A DNA stretch of 64,000 nucleotides from contig OX235262.1 of assembly GCA_944472135.2 (NCBI GenBank), forward strand, positions 168,019,509-168,083,508, written 5' to 3'. The translations under genes and the position numbers were made by a program. The number at the start of each line of letters is the position of its first letter. Position 1 is the stretch's first letter. Shown here in pieces: positions 1 to 10,399 of this stretch. The DNA is from Trichobilharzia regenti (lineage: Eukaryota; Platyhelminthes; Trematoda; Strigeidida; Schistosomatidae). The notes under the pieces were generated by a model. It saw nothing but the letters and a program-made list of their open reading frames with translations. It had not been told where the DNA came from and ran no database searches.

Positions 1-510
1 TTTAGGACTGACCTGGCGCTCGATATCATTCAACAGTCTCTTCAGTGTGTTGTGTCCAAATTATCTCCATTCCCTTCGGATAGCTCGCTCTCGAAATTGT
101 TTGTTGTTAGCCATTTCTTGCTGGTCATCTGATCCTCAGTATGAAGCTAACAATGGCATGGCAGAGGTTGGTAAAAGACTGCTGTAGCGCCTAGGAAATG
201 TCTTTCGTGACGCGTGAGTTAATTTTCTGACCCATACAGGAAGACTGACTGATATAACATTAGTGTTAAAAATACGAATCATGTGTATTACGCTCAGTTG
301 AATGCACTAGATTTTCAAATGATTTCAGATTGATAAAGGTCTGACTTCCCTTTCGAATTCCCTCTGGTTTTGACATCCTTATGGGTGTTCTGACCTGAAG
401 TTGAAACAATGTGCTGTCTGGTCAGATAAGTGAATGAAGTAACCTTCTTTCAGCTTTCGCCTGATGATAGTGATTTCTACTTGTTGTGTTATGACTTCTA
501 CGTACATTTG
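1..510 (-). mobile_element. RTE-A LINE fragment, 3' part, antisense in HECTD1 intron
   Basis: The + strand shows the reverse complement of the family's reverse-transcriptase C-terminal region. It is recognised by alignment with other copies in this window, for example 16612-17838: the GCGCTCGATATCATTCAAC block, the GACTGACTGATATAACATT block, and the AGTGAATGAAGTAACC block. It is degenerate, with no long open frame. The left end is cut by the window edge. Confidence 0.7.
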
Positions 511-1288
511 TTCATTTAGTACGTCTTGTTGGTATTTTCTTCAAACTTCAACCCATCGCTTTTTCACAACATATGATTTGCATGATACCATTGGCGATAC
601 ATCAAGGAAGTTTGAGAAAAATAGGATGATAGATATGTGGGTAGCTAGAAACCAGTCACGACAAACAGTAGTGCTTGGTAGCCCAGATCCAAGTGATCTA
701 ACACTAGACGATTTCAAACGAGTGAAATGATCGTCACTTTGATGTGACCACCAGACACTACTCACTTTAATCAGCAGTATGGACGAGCATGCAATCGTTT
801 TCTTATTAGCTTACCGTATGATTGATTACGTTAAAGGATGTCAAGTTCAAACTATCTGATGAAGAATGGGGAACCAATCGAAATGGAAATAAAGATGTAC
901 CTGGGATTAATTAAGCCTACAAACTCAATAAATTGAAAATAACTCACTGGGTCTATGATCCAATGATCAATCATAATATGTATATACAGTCTTACAGAAG
1001 TGGCCACTTTTGATCCAGTGCTTGTTAATGCGTCTTCTAAGGAATGTCTCTAATCACTATACATCGATTAACGTTATTTTGATTAGAAATTCCCTACTTG
1101 ATAAACAAACTAATATCTTTCACTTTAAGTGTCATGTAACTTTTATTATTGTCTTACTCGGCTATAGTTGCGTTCACTGTTCAGTAAGTTAATTCTAAAT
1201 TCGTTTTCTCAAGATCGCTAGCAGTTACTCATACAGAACTAATATTTTGAGAATGTGTTTTATTTTTATCAAAATTATTCTGACCTAG
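511..1288. other. HECTD1 intron sequence, nothing recognised
   Basis: Unique-looking intronic sequence. The open frames at 464-730 and 541-765 overlap on opposite strands and show no family motif. The acceptor for the first HECT exon closes this stretch at 1288. Confidence 0.5.
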
Positions 1289-1647
1289 GTGAAGAAGGTA
1301 CTGGTTTGGGTCCAACATTAGAATTCTACTCACTTTTGGCTGCTGAACTTCGCCGACGTGATGGTTTAATGTGGGTAACAGATGATTTCCCCATACTGTC
1401 TCAGACAAACAATCGTCGACCAGCTCTACCTACAATTTCTAGTTCGACGACTTTAGAAGAGCATACTGATTCAAGTTTTGGCAGTTATAATTCAGTTGAC
1501 TGTGAAACAGACGATATAGATGAAGCTAGTATATACGTGAACACACCTTGTGGATTATTCCCGGCTCCTTGGCCAGGAGATCAGGTGCCTGAATCTGTTC
1601 TGCATCGTTTCTACATTCTGGGTATCACAGTAGCCAAGTGTTTACAG
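1289..1647 (+). CDS. HECTD1: HECTD1-like E3 ubiquitin ligase, HECT N-lobe exon (first of four in window)
   Basis: Internal exon of a HECT-type E3 ligase, which takes ubiquitin from an E2 onto its own cysteine and passes it to substrates. The acceptor AG is at 1287-1288 and the donor GT at 1648-1649; the exon begins with the last two bases of a split codon and ends in phase 0 on Gln. The product contains EEGTGLGPTLEFY, the classic start of the HECT N-lobe, then LLAAELRRRDGLMW and later CGLFPAPWPGDQ and RFYILGITVAKCLQ. The pattern fits HECTD1 better than TRIP12. A Ser/Thr/Asp-rich stretch of about 45 residues lies between the two conserved blocks. Upstream exons lie left of the window. Join with 3898-4536, 10038-10251 and 14976-15409. 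The ATG at 1255 lies in the intron and is not a real start. Confidence 0.92.
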
Positions 1648-2214
1648 GTATGTGATTGATTCTGCACTGTTTTATGTGGTTTAATACAACGCTTATCGCT
1701 ATAAGGTAGAATTTGTGCCGTTTTTCTATAGTAATAGTAACTTTATATTATTAGTTAGAAGACCGGTGAATATAAGTTAGCATTGAAAAACGTTTTCTGA
1801 GCAACTTTGATTTCCTCAAAACTGAACTATAGTATTTCATACGACTTTGATTAGATACTAACTAGCGACATGCATGTCTAGTCCTTGGTTTGGCGGAGAC
1901 TGAATTCTACCAGTCAAGTTGGCAATATGGCGTCAGTATGCGGGCTTGGGGGCTCGCCATCACAGTATACTCAGAAACCTATTTCAAGCAAGGCTTCCTA
2001 CCGTTTGCCTGTAACCATCTTAGTAACAAGAATCACTGAGTGCACAGTGATGGCAAACCACCTAACATGATGTGGTCACATTGCGAACTCGACTGATAGA
2101 ATTCAATTCATGAATTATTATCTCAATCCAGACAATAATGAAAACAAAACACGTAGTTCAACGAAGAGGCTGTTTTCGGTGAATTCATTTTCTTTAGCTG
2201 TACAATCACATTTG
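1648..2214. other. HECTD1 intron sequence, unclassified
   Basis: No coding or clear repeat signal. The part at 2030-2110 (hexamers around CACATTGCGAACTC) has a weak relative at 45060-45120, so an old uncharacterised repeat is possible. Confidence 0.4.
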
Positions 2215-2433
2215 ACATACAGTTTTTTCTCGAAAGAAGGTGAAAGAAGCTGTCTTTGATCACAGGCGTCTGCGGTCCACCTCTTGTGTTAGGTTATATA
2301 ATAGGGTGAGTATTACTTAGGTTAGGTGTCGAATGTTATGTAAGGAAAGAAAGTCAGTGGATGACGTTGTGAAGGTGAATCGATTGAGATAGTTAGGGCA
2401 TGTGTTACGCATGCCTAGCCATTGCCCTTTTCT
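2215..2433 (+). mobile_element. RTE-B LINE fragment, 3' end of RT ORF (decayed)
   Basis: Translates in pieces as AVFDHRRLRS, then VDDVVKVNRLR and LGHVLRMPSH, the C-terminal region downstream of the RT domain in RTE-type LINEs. A stop replaces W in the RLRWLGHVLRM block. The fragment joins abruptly at about 2430 to another RTE-B copy in the same direction. Confidence 0.72.
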
Positions 2434-3571
2434 ATTCAACTTCATCATAGATGTGTTAATGGACTTAACCCTAGGTGACTTCAGCGACTCAGGGATTGAC
2501 TTGCTACCAGGGAATAATCTCGTTGACTGAGAATATGCAGACGATATAGTCCTCTTAGGCGACGACTCTGACAAAATGCAGAGTCTTCTAAACACCTTGA
2601 GCTGCAATCTACAAATGTTTGGCATGCGATTCGCTCCCACCAAATGCAAGATGATGTTACAGGACTGGACTACATCGACGCCTAGTTTAAAAATAGGAAG
2701 TGAAGTGGTAGAGCACGTTTACCGCTTCACTTATTTGGGGAGTACCATCAGCCAGTGTCAACGGGTTGATCTCTGACGAAATCTCAACACGGATACAGGG
2801 GGCTCGTTTTGCATTTGCCAGTTTACGCCGACTCTGGCGTAGACGAGATGTTTGAATATCGACCAAAGGGCGGGTGTACTGCTCATCAGTCTGCTCCGTC
2901 CTCTTTTATGGATAGCTGCGAGACCTGGCCACTGAGAGTTGAAGACATGAAAAGCCTGGTTAGCTGTCTTTGATCATAGGTGCCTGCGCTCTATTTCCCG
3001 TATAAAGTGGCATAATAAGGTGAGTAACATTCAAGTTAGGCGTAGAGTTCTAGGTAAGGAGGGGAAATCAATCGACGAAGTCGTGAAGTTACAAAGACTG
3101 AGATGGTTAGGACATGTGTTACGTATGCCAAGTCATCGCCTTCCTCGACAAGTAATGTTAGCGGATGTAGGGTCAGGCTGGAAAAAAGCTAGTGGCGGTC
3201 AAACAAAAACATGGCTGCACCAGTCAATGAAATACACAACAGTTAGTTTAAGCCAGCCACGTAGGAAGGTGTAGACTGGCTTCCTGATTGGGGTCTTCGG
3301 GACGGTAAAAACCAATGGTTGGAAACAATTGGTGATGTGGCTCAAAATTGTTCTCAATGGCTAGTGCAGATGTATACACTCCTTGTGACTTGTGATTTCC
3401 AATGAAACTATATTTTTCTTCGTTATTACTATTCCTTTGTCTCACACCTCTGTCTACTGTCTCTATTATGCATTTCTTGTACTTTCTTCTCTTGCTTTGT
3501 GTGGTACATGGAGGGAGTGTAGCGACTTGAACTGGTTCACATATGTGCAAAAATCTATGTCGAAAACAGAC
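2434..3571 (+). mobile_element. RTE-B LINE copy, RT palm to 3' end (5'-truncated)
   Basis: Begins in the RT domain with LFNFIIDVLMD, then EYADDIVLLGDDSDK, the catalytic YADD box of motif C. It continues with GMRFAPTKCKMMLQDW and YRFTYLGSTIS, then VFDHRC and GKEGKSIDEVVKLQRLRW with LGHVLRMPSHRLPRQVMLAD. The domain order is correct but stops and a frameshift interrupt it (one stop lies just before EYADD, another after QRVDL), so it is a dead copy. After the ORF comes a sequence whose reverse strand carries the frame at 3248-3583. The element is sense-oriented in a HECTD1 intron, against the trend of other LINEs here. Confidence 0.82.
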
Positions 3572-3825
3572 AGACAGAGCCATTGCCTTCCTCGACGCGA
3601 AATGTTAGCAGACAAAGGAGGAGGTTGGAAAATAGCTAGTAGTCGTCTAACCAAAACCTGGCATTGATCAACCAATGAATTCTCTGTCAGTTAGTTTGAG
3701 CCAGCCACATAGGTAGGTTTAGACTTCCTGGTTGTTGTCGTCGGAATTCCAAGAATCAATGGCTTGGTACAGTTGGTGATATGGTTCGGAATCGTTGTCA
3801 GTGGCACTCTTTGGTACTCTAATAA
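3572..3825 (+). mobile_element. RTE-B LINE fragment, third tandem 3' tail
   Basis: A second copy of the segment encoding HCLPRREMLADKGGGWKIAS and LTKTWH, diverged from the copy at 3140-3260. It gives three RTE-B tails in head-to-tail order between 2215 and 3825. Confidence 0.7.
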
Positions 3826-3897
3826 TTTTCTTATCGTTTGAAGTTTTTCTGTGATACATTATTCTTTACTAATGTTGATCATTTTCCCCCTTAATAG

Positions 3898-4536
3898 GAC
3901 AATCGTCGTATCGATTTACCTTTGTCACCACCGCTGTTGAAACTTCTTTCAACCTATGGTAGTATTGTTCAAGATGGTGATAATCATATATCCAGTTCAA
4001 AGAAATTAGAAAGTGTTGTCAATCCTCCAGATTGTTCAAGTAAAGATGTTCGTGAAACAGAGAATAATGTCGACTTTTCTATCCTCTCAGATGTTGAAAG
4101 TGCTTTTCAAAATATTCTCTACAGTCGTCGTTCTTCTACTACAAAGTTATCAGAATTTGTTAAAAAGTCAAGCTCTGATGAGGTCTATGATGCTGAGGGT
4201 GATGGTGATGAATTTGATTTGGCATCGTTTCTTATCAGCCCTCAATATAAACGACTCTATCAGTGTTCTGAAGAATCTGTTAACCAGTTACAACAGTCTA
4301 CAACAACAACAACACACTGGATATCTGGTATATTACATTTAAATGATTTTTGCCTTATTTATCCTGAACGTGCTCAATTCATGCGACAAATTGCACAATT
4401 TCATTGTCGTAAATACCGAAGGATAATAAAGAATACTCAACAACGAGGAGATGATTTTAGTCATTTAGCAAATGAGATTTTTGGTTGTGATCTAGAAGAT
4501 CTATGCATATCTATGGAGTTTCTGCCTCCTTCTAAG
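3898..4536 (+). CDS. HECTD1: HECTD1-like E3 ubiquitin ligase, HECT N-lobe exon (second in window)
   Basis: The exon follows acceptor AG 3896-3897 and starts in phase 0 with DNRRIDLPLSPPLLKLL, the HECT block that continues directly from the previous exon's AKCLQ. It is open for 213 codons and ends on Lys before GTAACT at 4537. The middle is acidic and Ser-rich (DAEGDGDEFDLASF) with a short Thr run from ACA repeats. The block HWISGILHLNDFCLIYPERA matches the HECTD1-specific part of the N-lobe, as does LEDLCISMEFLPPSK at the end. The long insert between HECT blocks is a HECTD1-like trait rather than a general HECT one. The in-frame ATG at 3922 is internal. Confidence 0.92.
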
Positions 4537-4616
4537 GTAACTGATATAATCATCCTATTACATGTTATGATTCATGCATTTATTGATTTATTCCTAATAG
4601 GGTGTGTTTAATGATA

Positions 4617-4700
4617 TTGCTAATAATGGCTTTATTCCAAGCAGTACTTCTGATACAACGTGAAATTCTCAACATGTGGTACAAGATTGTATCTAATTTT
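4617..4700 (-). mobile_element. CR1-like LINE, extreme 3' end
   Basis: A short diverged version of the block that starts the next element (GGCTTTATTCCAAGCAGTAC). Antisense in a HECTD1 intron. Confidence 0.6.
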
Positions 4701-4712
4701 TTCTTTGCATAG

Positions 4713-5395
4713 TACATATCATAACATAACATAACATAAGCTTTATTCCAAATCAGTACTTGTGATACAGAATGGAATTCTCAGCATTTTACTACAATAT
4801 TGCATCCAGTTTTTTACATTAACAATAAATAAAGTTCTACATAGATTAAAGTTATCTCAACAACATATTAGTATGTCGGTAGCAAAGCCAAAATTAAAGT
4901 GTTTGAAGGTGTTAGAAAAGTAGATACTACCAGCATATTTACTGGCCGTAAGCGATAGCAAAATGGTCGAGATATACAGAGTGTGAAAGAATGAACAAGA
5001 ATGTTTTAAGTAGAGTTTGCAAGGAAGAGAGAAACAAAACAGCACATAACAAAAATAAATACAGAATAAAAAAAAAGTAGAGAGAAAACGCTGTACCTGT
5101 AAATGATGTGAGTTGGAAAGACGAGATCCAGTTGTTCTACTGACTATTTAATAAGTTAAAGGTTTCATGCCTGATGCATTCTTTATCGCACAGAACACGG
5201 GCTAGGTAGGGTATGGATGAGTTTTTGTACTTACTAGTGCGGGCATATAGTTTCCTATATAGGCTTCTTGTTTTCACTGAAGAGATACATGGGGAGAGTT
5301 GTGAATGTAGAGGGTGTTGTGAGTCAGATAAAATGGATTTCGCCCATTTTTCACATGAGTCCATATGCCTGTACGGGGGAGATAAATAAACATCG
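4713..5395 (-). mobile_element. CR1-like LINE, 5'-truncated, with 3' (TTATG)n tail
   Basis: Read on the - strand the element encodes SCEKWAKSILSDSQHPLHSQ to the stop at 5137, the very end of the RT ORF of this family (compare 25695-26820). It has a 3' UTR of about 420 bases and ends in a pentamer repeat seen on the + strand as (ATAAC)n at 4713-4735. Antisense to the host gene. Confidence 0.75.
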
Positions 5396-5454
5396 CATTT
5401 AAATTAATAACATATTTCAAAAAGAATATGAAGTTAGACTTCATGGACCATCAT

Positions 5455-5690
5455 TGGATCGGATGCCAGTGACTTGATGGTCTACAAGCTCGTCTTGTAA
5501 CCAGAAGGTCCTGGGTGTTCGAATGCTAATGGTGGGTGCGCACCGATGAGGAGTCTCAAACTAGGTTGACGAAACAGCTGTCCACTACTCCCTGCAGGTT
5601 TTCCAATGGTTCTCTAACTGATGTCAGCTCATGATGAAATCCTCCATCCAATCAAACTAAATCTCTATGAAATCAATACTTGAGAATAAT
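5455..5690 (+). mobile_element. SINE-H1 half element: tRNA-like head plus hammerhead fossil
   Basis: Contains GTGACTTGATGGTCTACAAG (A-box-like), GTAACCAGAAGGTCCTGG, then the hammerhead segment 5537-5590 with CCGATGA, a stem II remnant and GAAACAGCTGTC. The head is a worn copy of the one at 24400-24510. The stem I strands no longer pair. Confidence 0.65.
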
Positions 5691-5861
5691 GAATGTGAAA
5701 TTGAAATTTATTTGGAAACATTAACAATACAGTGATAATGAGATAGGAAGAATAAAAAGGACTATTAAGTAAAATGTGTGCCTGCCAAATGAGGTATATT
5801 GTAGAGTTTTTATGCTTATAACTGATTAAAAATGCCCATTAAAATTTACAAAAGAATGAAT

Positions 5862-6650
5862 ACTGAACAAAGAATACTCTTTTCCATAACTTCATCATCA
5901 GGCTCTACTGTTATATATACACACATCATTATAGTGAATGAATGAATGACTTAGTGTTATGAACAACATTAATGTTGCTGTTTAAATAACATCGAATCAA
6001 TAATATTGATAGATTACATCTCAATAGCATCAACATAAAATAGGCTGAATGTCAGAAAAATTAGGAAAGATAATATCACAAATTCATGAATTTATGGTCT
6101 CTACTGAAGGCCGGCTAGGGCAGTAGTAGTGGCTGGTTGACTAGACTTCTTTCCTTCGCACACAGAGCGCTGGTTGTTTGAAGTGAATTGCAATGGCCTC
6201 TACTGTTTTGAGCATGCAGTACTTTGGTGATTTTGACAATTTATTTAGCACCCGGTAGATGATAGAGAAGGATTCTTCAACGCTGGCTGACTTTGTGGCC
6301 GGTTTGCACCAGATGGTCTAATATCGAACTTTTGATGGTTTTAACTACACCCTTAATTAGCCATGCTGGGAGATGTTCCATGGCGAGCAAGAAAAATCGA
6401 GTTCCCAGAGCAACGGCCGATATAACTTGCTCCGCCACAAGCGCAGTTGAATTGGTAGATATAATTGGAAGTGGCTAGTCTAGTCCAGGTACTTCATCTT
6501 TCAGTCGAGGAGTCTTCATCGGTCGTGTAGAGAATAAGACGTGTAGTTCGCCATCATTAAAAGTTCTTCGAACTGATTTTGTTAACTTCTTCATAATTAT
6601 CTCACTTGATATATCATTCTAGCATGAATTCTCCTATAGTTGCTTCTAGT
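5862..6650 (-). mobile_element. Penelope-like element P1, GIY-YIG region and 3' end
   Basis: The + strand shows the reverse complement of the P1 3' half. The sequence ATAACTTCATCATCAGGCTC marks the 3' end, and the segment 6100-6500 corresponds to the GIY-YIG endonuclease coding region that is better kept at 18119-18450. The - strand frame is broken. It lies antisense in the HECTD1 intron. Confidence 0.72.
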
Positions 6651-6689
6651 TCTACTCGATCAGATAGATGCAGTTAAAGAGAGAGTTGT

Positions 6690-7015
6690 GTATAGAGAGG
6701 ATACTCAGAGTCCGACAAGATAATATTCTCTTATTTCTTGCACGAGTCCGTGTGTCTGTGTACAACAGTATTAAAAAGCTGGTTAAAGCGATATCCCACT
6801 CGCCCTACTGACGAAAGCTTTTAGTGCCCTTCTCACTATAACAAAGGTCTTTCTTAAGGAGTCTGGGAAAGATTAAGGGGGAGCAGGAAAGGAGGTTAGA
6901 CGGGATACAATAATTAACAAACTGTAACTGTAGAATCTGACTGAGTGATACTAGATTGTCTTAACTTTCGTACGTAGAAGGTTAAACGAAATATTTTCCT
7001 AGAAACTGACTAACA
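6690..7015 (-). mobile_element. CR1-like LINE internal fragment
   Basis: Aligns by eye with 26220-26520, the RT C-terminal segment of the CR1-like copy; for example AAAAAGCTGGTTAAAG against AACAAGCTGGTTAAGTG. Decayed. Confidence 0.6.
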
Positions 7016-7371
7016 TGATGTGCGAATACCGAGAGAGATCAGAGGAAATACACAATCCAAGGTAAGGTATTTAACATTTGACTTAGTTTCATTTTGGAGA
7101 AGTAACCGGCATGCAAACAGTCAGATCATCAGCATACGTGTTGAACTAGTGTATATTAAATTGATTTTATTGCTTCGAGAAATCTCGTCTAGTCATCTGT
7201 AAATATCTACCTGCATACTGCACTAATCGGATGATGACACTTTTGGAGGCACACTCATGATAACATCTGTAAAAAATAATGATTTGTTTTATATCACTTA
7301 TGGAATTACTTTTTTTAATTTTAGATTATAGGATTTTGTAGGATTTGGACTGATTCCAATATAGGTTTCGT

Positions 7372-7700
7372 CGTGAACCAACATTAGTTAGAGAGATCAC
7401 TGAAAACCCGCAGGGTGCACTGAACAGCTGTTTCGTCCTAGTTTCAGGCTCTTCGGTGATGCATACTCATGACTCCTCCAGAGGTCGAACCAAAACCTTC
7501 TTATTACAAGACCAAGCTCCAGCGACCATTCAGACACTTGAGCAGGAATTAAATGACCCCTCAACTCGTGATATAGCGCTATTCCCAACCACAATGACTT
7601 CGATGGGTGGCATCCACTTCACCTTGACATGATGGGCTCCACTGGTGCACCTTCAGGAAATCCATCCAGTAACCATAAATCACTTGGAGATTGATGATTA
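7372..7700. mobile_element. Fold-back SINE-H1 unit, left arm plus spacer
   Basis: The left part is a - strand SINE-H1 with a decayed hammerhead at about 7410-7470 (its reverse complement keeps CTAGGACGAAACAGCTG). It is followed by the spacer GATGGGCTCCACTGGTGCAC, which is also found between the arms at 24263-24375 and near 61320-61370. The right arm is lost. Confidence 0.6.
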
Positions 7701-7754
7701 GATTAACAGGATTTTCGGGGAGCGGGATTAATTTATAAATACAATAATTAAGTT

Positions 7755-7830
7755 TGGTCACGAATCAGTATCAGTTAGGGAGAGAGAGAGAGATCATTAA
7801 AAACTAGCAGGGTGTACTGAACAGCTCTTT
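7755..7830 (-). repeat. SINE-H1 terminal fragment
   Basis: Repeats the 7380-7430 segment (a GATCA-TAAAAAC block, then AGGGTGTACTGAACAGCT) and stops within the hammerhead stem III. Confidence 0.5.
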
Positions 7831-8119
7831 TTATTTTGATAAGCTTGCGTGTATAAATCTTGACCTTCGATACTGTGTTATGAATAATCCCTATGTTGTT
7901 TATTTATCTCTGCGCATTATGGACAACTGATAAGTTGCGTAGTTTGCGTACACATATTATGCCATTACAAATGGAAATGTCACCAGGTTAATATCTGAGT
8001 CCTGTCTTGAGTTAAAGTCATGGTGGATGGAAAATGAATTCGCATGGTTGAAGTTTTCTCAATTTATTGTAACTGTGAATCCTCACTGATTGATTTCATT
8101 TCTATGATCTGAACTCTTC

Positions 8120-8308
8120 TCAGTTTCTAGGAGGCTTTTCAGACCTCCGCCTTGAGGGGATGAATATCGTTTTCGTTGTGACCATGACCTTACTATGCTG
8201 TGCTTGTATATTTAAAATAGTAGCTTGTTGGAAGTTCTCCATATATGTGATCAATGCTGCAATGGCCGATAGGTCAGGTGTCTCCTGTGTAGATGAAGTC
8301 GAAGTCAT
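8120..8308 (-). pseudogene. Gag-like fragment of unknown retroelement
   Basis: A 62-residue frame starting MTSTSSTQETPDLSAIAALI, continuing with a Gln-rich helical segment. Its N-terminal composition resembles LTR-retrotransposon Gag starts, but no zinc knuckle or protease is visible and the family is not recognised. It abuts RTE-B sequence at 8315. Confidence 0.3.
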
Positions 8309-8314
8309 CCTGTA

Positions 8315-8930
8315 CAGATACCGCTACATAGGGAGTCATTGTAGTGTACTTCCGTTACTTTATGTACTATCTCCCCTGTCTGTCTGTCTCTTTTTGACAT
8401 AGATTTTTGCACATATGTGAACCAGTTCAAGTCGCCACACTCCCTCCATGTACCACACAAAGCAAGAGAAGAAAGTACAAGAAATGCATAATAGAGACAG
8501 TAGACAGAGGTGTGAGACAAGGGAATAGTAATAACGAAGAACAAAACAGTTTCATTGGAAATCATACGTCACAAGGAGTGGATGCAACTGCACTCACCAT
8601 TGAGAACAATTTTGAGCCACATCACCAATTGTTTCCTGTCTTCATTGGTTTTTACCGTCCTGAGGACGCCAACCAGGAAGCCAGTCTACACCTTCCTACG
8701 TGGCTGGCTTAAACTAACTGTTGTGTATTTCATTGACTGGTGCAGCCATGTTTTTGTTTGACCGCCACTAGCTTTTTCCTAGCCTGACCCTATGTCAGCT
8801 AACATTGCCCGTCGGGGAAAGCTATCGATGACTAGGCATCCGTAACACATATCCTAACCATCTTAGTCGAGATGCAATTTCACAGCCTTGTCGATTGATT
8901 TCCCCTCCCCTAATTGCTCCAGGGGAAATT
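8315..8930 (-). mobile_element. RTE-B LINE 3' fragment
   Basis: Inverted relative to 9270-9710, with which it shares nearly the whole 3' segment. The - strand includes EINRQG, then RLRWLGYVLRMPSH at its 5' end. The + strand frame 8407-8712 is the same antisense reading found in two other copies. Confidence 0.72.
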
Positions 8931-9270
8931 GGTTGTGTGTTTTGTGACAACCGTTGAAACGACATCTGCTTCAAAACAATATCATTAGTCTTATACACTT
9001 CAAGAAGCTGAAGCACTTGCTGAAGAAGTTGAAATGGTCTCTTTGTACCTGACTCATATCCTGGTAGTAATTGTTGTATGAGTCGTTCATCGGAGAGTCC
9101 CATTTTTCATACCACCTCCGACTTTCACTTGTCATACATCTGGTCTGCCAGGATGTTGTCAATCACTAACTTTGACTTACGTAATGACTTTTGCCGGCAA
9201 AACTGCTAATACAGATTCATATTCAGGAAATTTGAGACTGACACCTTTGGTACCAAATTAAGGAGTCGAA
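8931..9270 (-). pseudogene. Gag-like fragment of unknown retroelement
   Basis: The - strand reads GYESGTKRPFQLLQQVLQLL and related Leu/Gln-rich helical text, which could be part of an LTR-retroelement Gag. It is fused directly to RTE-B sequence at about 8930. The family is not recognised. Confidence 0.28.
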
Positions 9271-9710
9271 AATTTTGAATGAAATGTTAGCTGACATAGG
9301 GTCAGGCTAGGAAAAAGCTAGTGGCGGTCAAACCAAAACATGGCTGCATCAGTCAATGAAATACACAACAGTTAGTTTAAGCCAGCCATGTAGGAAGGTG
9401 TAGACTGGCTTCCTGATTGGGGTCCTCGGGACGGTAAAAACCAATGAAGACAGGAAACAATTGGTAATGTGGCTCAAAATCGTTCTCAATGGCCGGCGCA
9501 GATGCATACACTCCTTGTGACTTATAATACTCAATAAAACTATATTGTTCTTCGTTATTACTATTCCTTTGTCTCACACCTCTGTTTACTGTCTCTATTA
9601 TGCATTTCTTGTACTTTCTTCTCTTGCTTTGTGTGGTACATGGAGGGAGTGTGGCGGCTTGAACTGGTTCACATATGTGCAAAGTTCTATGTCGAAAACA
9701 GACAGAATGA
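9270..9710 (+). mobile_element. RTE-B LINE 3' fragment
   Basis: Carries the EMLADIGSG / KKASGGQTKTWLHQSMK coding segment and the downstream UTR, nearly identical to 3140-3570. Sense to the host gene. Confidence 0.75.
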
Positions 9711-10037
9711 AATCTTGGGGTTTTTAGAACCATAAGGCGGTAGATGTAAATCAGTAACCGCGTGGATTGTGGCGTGATGTGTCTCGTCTTCTACTTTATT
9801 CGATGTTCTGTTAGGCTTAACATTGCCCACTCGCTTGCACATATGTTTTTCATATTTATTCCGGTATATACCCTGATTTTGTGCTGGTGTATAGGTCTAT
9901 AGATATGCTTGAATTTATTGTCTTTCATGTGACTGATTAACTGATCTCTTCAAAATCAGTCAGCATTAATTTTAAAAGGTTAACTTTATATCTGTTATTA
10001 CCTTTCGTTTATCTTATTTTATTATTATTTTTTTCAG

Positions 10038-10251
10038 GTCTTTGGATTTTCAGCCTATCCATTGAAAGAATATTACGAATGGGAAAGGGATTCCATAGAA
10101 GAAGAAGAAGAAGAAGCAGTAGAGAAGAAAACGGATCCTGGCCAATCGCCGGCAACTCCTGTTTCAAGCCAAAATATCGAAAAGTATTTAGAACTAACTT
10201 TAGCCTTTTGTTTAGATAAAGGTATTCGTAAACAGATGGATGCTTTCAAAG
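10038..10251 (+). CDS. HECTD1: HECTD1-like E3 ubiquitin ligase, HECT exon (third in window)
   Basis: The acceptor is TTTTTTCAG ending at 10037 and the donor GT is at 10252-10253; the exon ends one base into a codon. It starts VFGFSAYPLKEYYEWERD and ends YLELTLAFCLDKGIRKQMDAFK, the HECT stretch in which the N-lobe passes toward the E2-binding region. A GAA/GAG run encodes six consecutive Glu residues within an acidic, Lys-rich insert, probably a surface loop. The final G joins AT of the last exon to make Asp, restoring the expected AFxDGF motif. The preceding intron (4537-10037) is about 5.5 kb and full of retroelements. Confidence 0.9.
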
Positions 10252-10399
10252 GTAATGTATATATTCTCAAGCTAGGGTTATTCCATTTAAATGCGTTTAT
10301 TTTTTGTATATTGACTAATGTTTTATTTTTAAGTTAGGGTTACAAAATAGTAAAACAGTAAATAATTGGTGAATGCAATCAAATGTCCGTCACTGGACA

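Noticed and set aside
1255..1288. ATG at 1255 as a translation start for the HECT frame
   Set aside because: It lies in the intron before a clear acceptor, and the HECT domain needs upstream exons.
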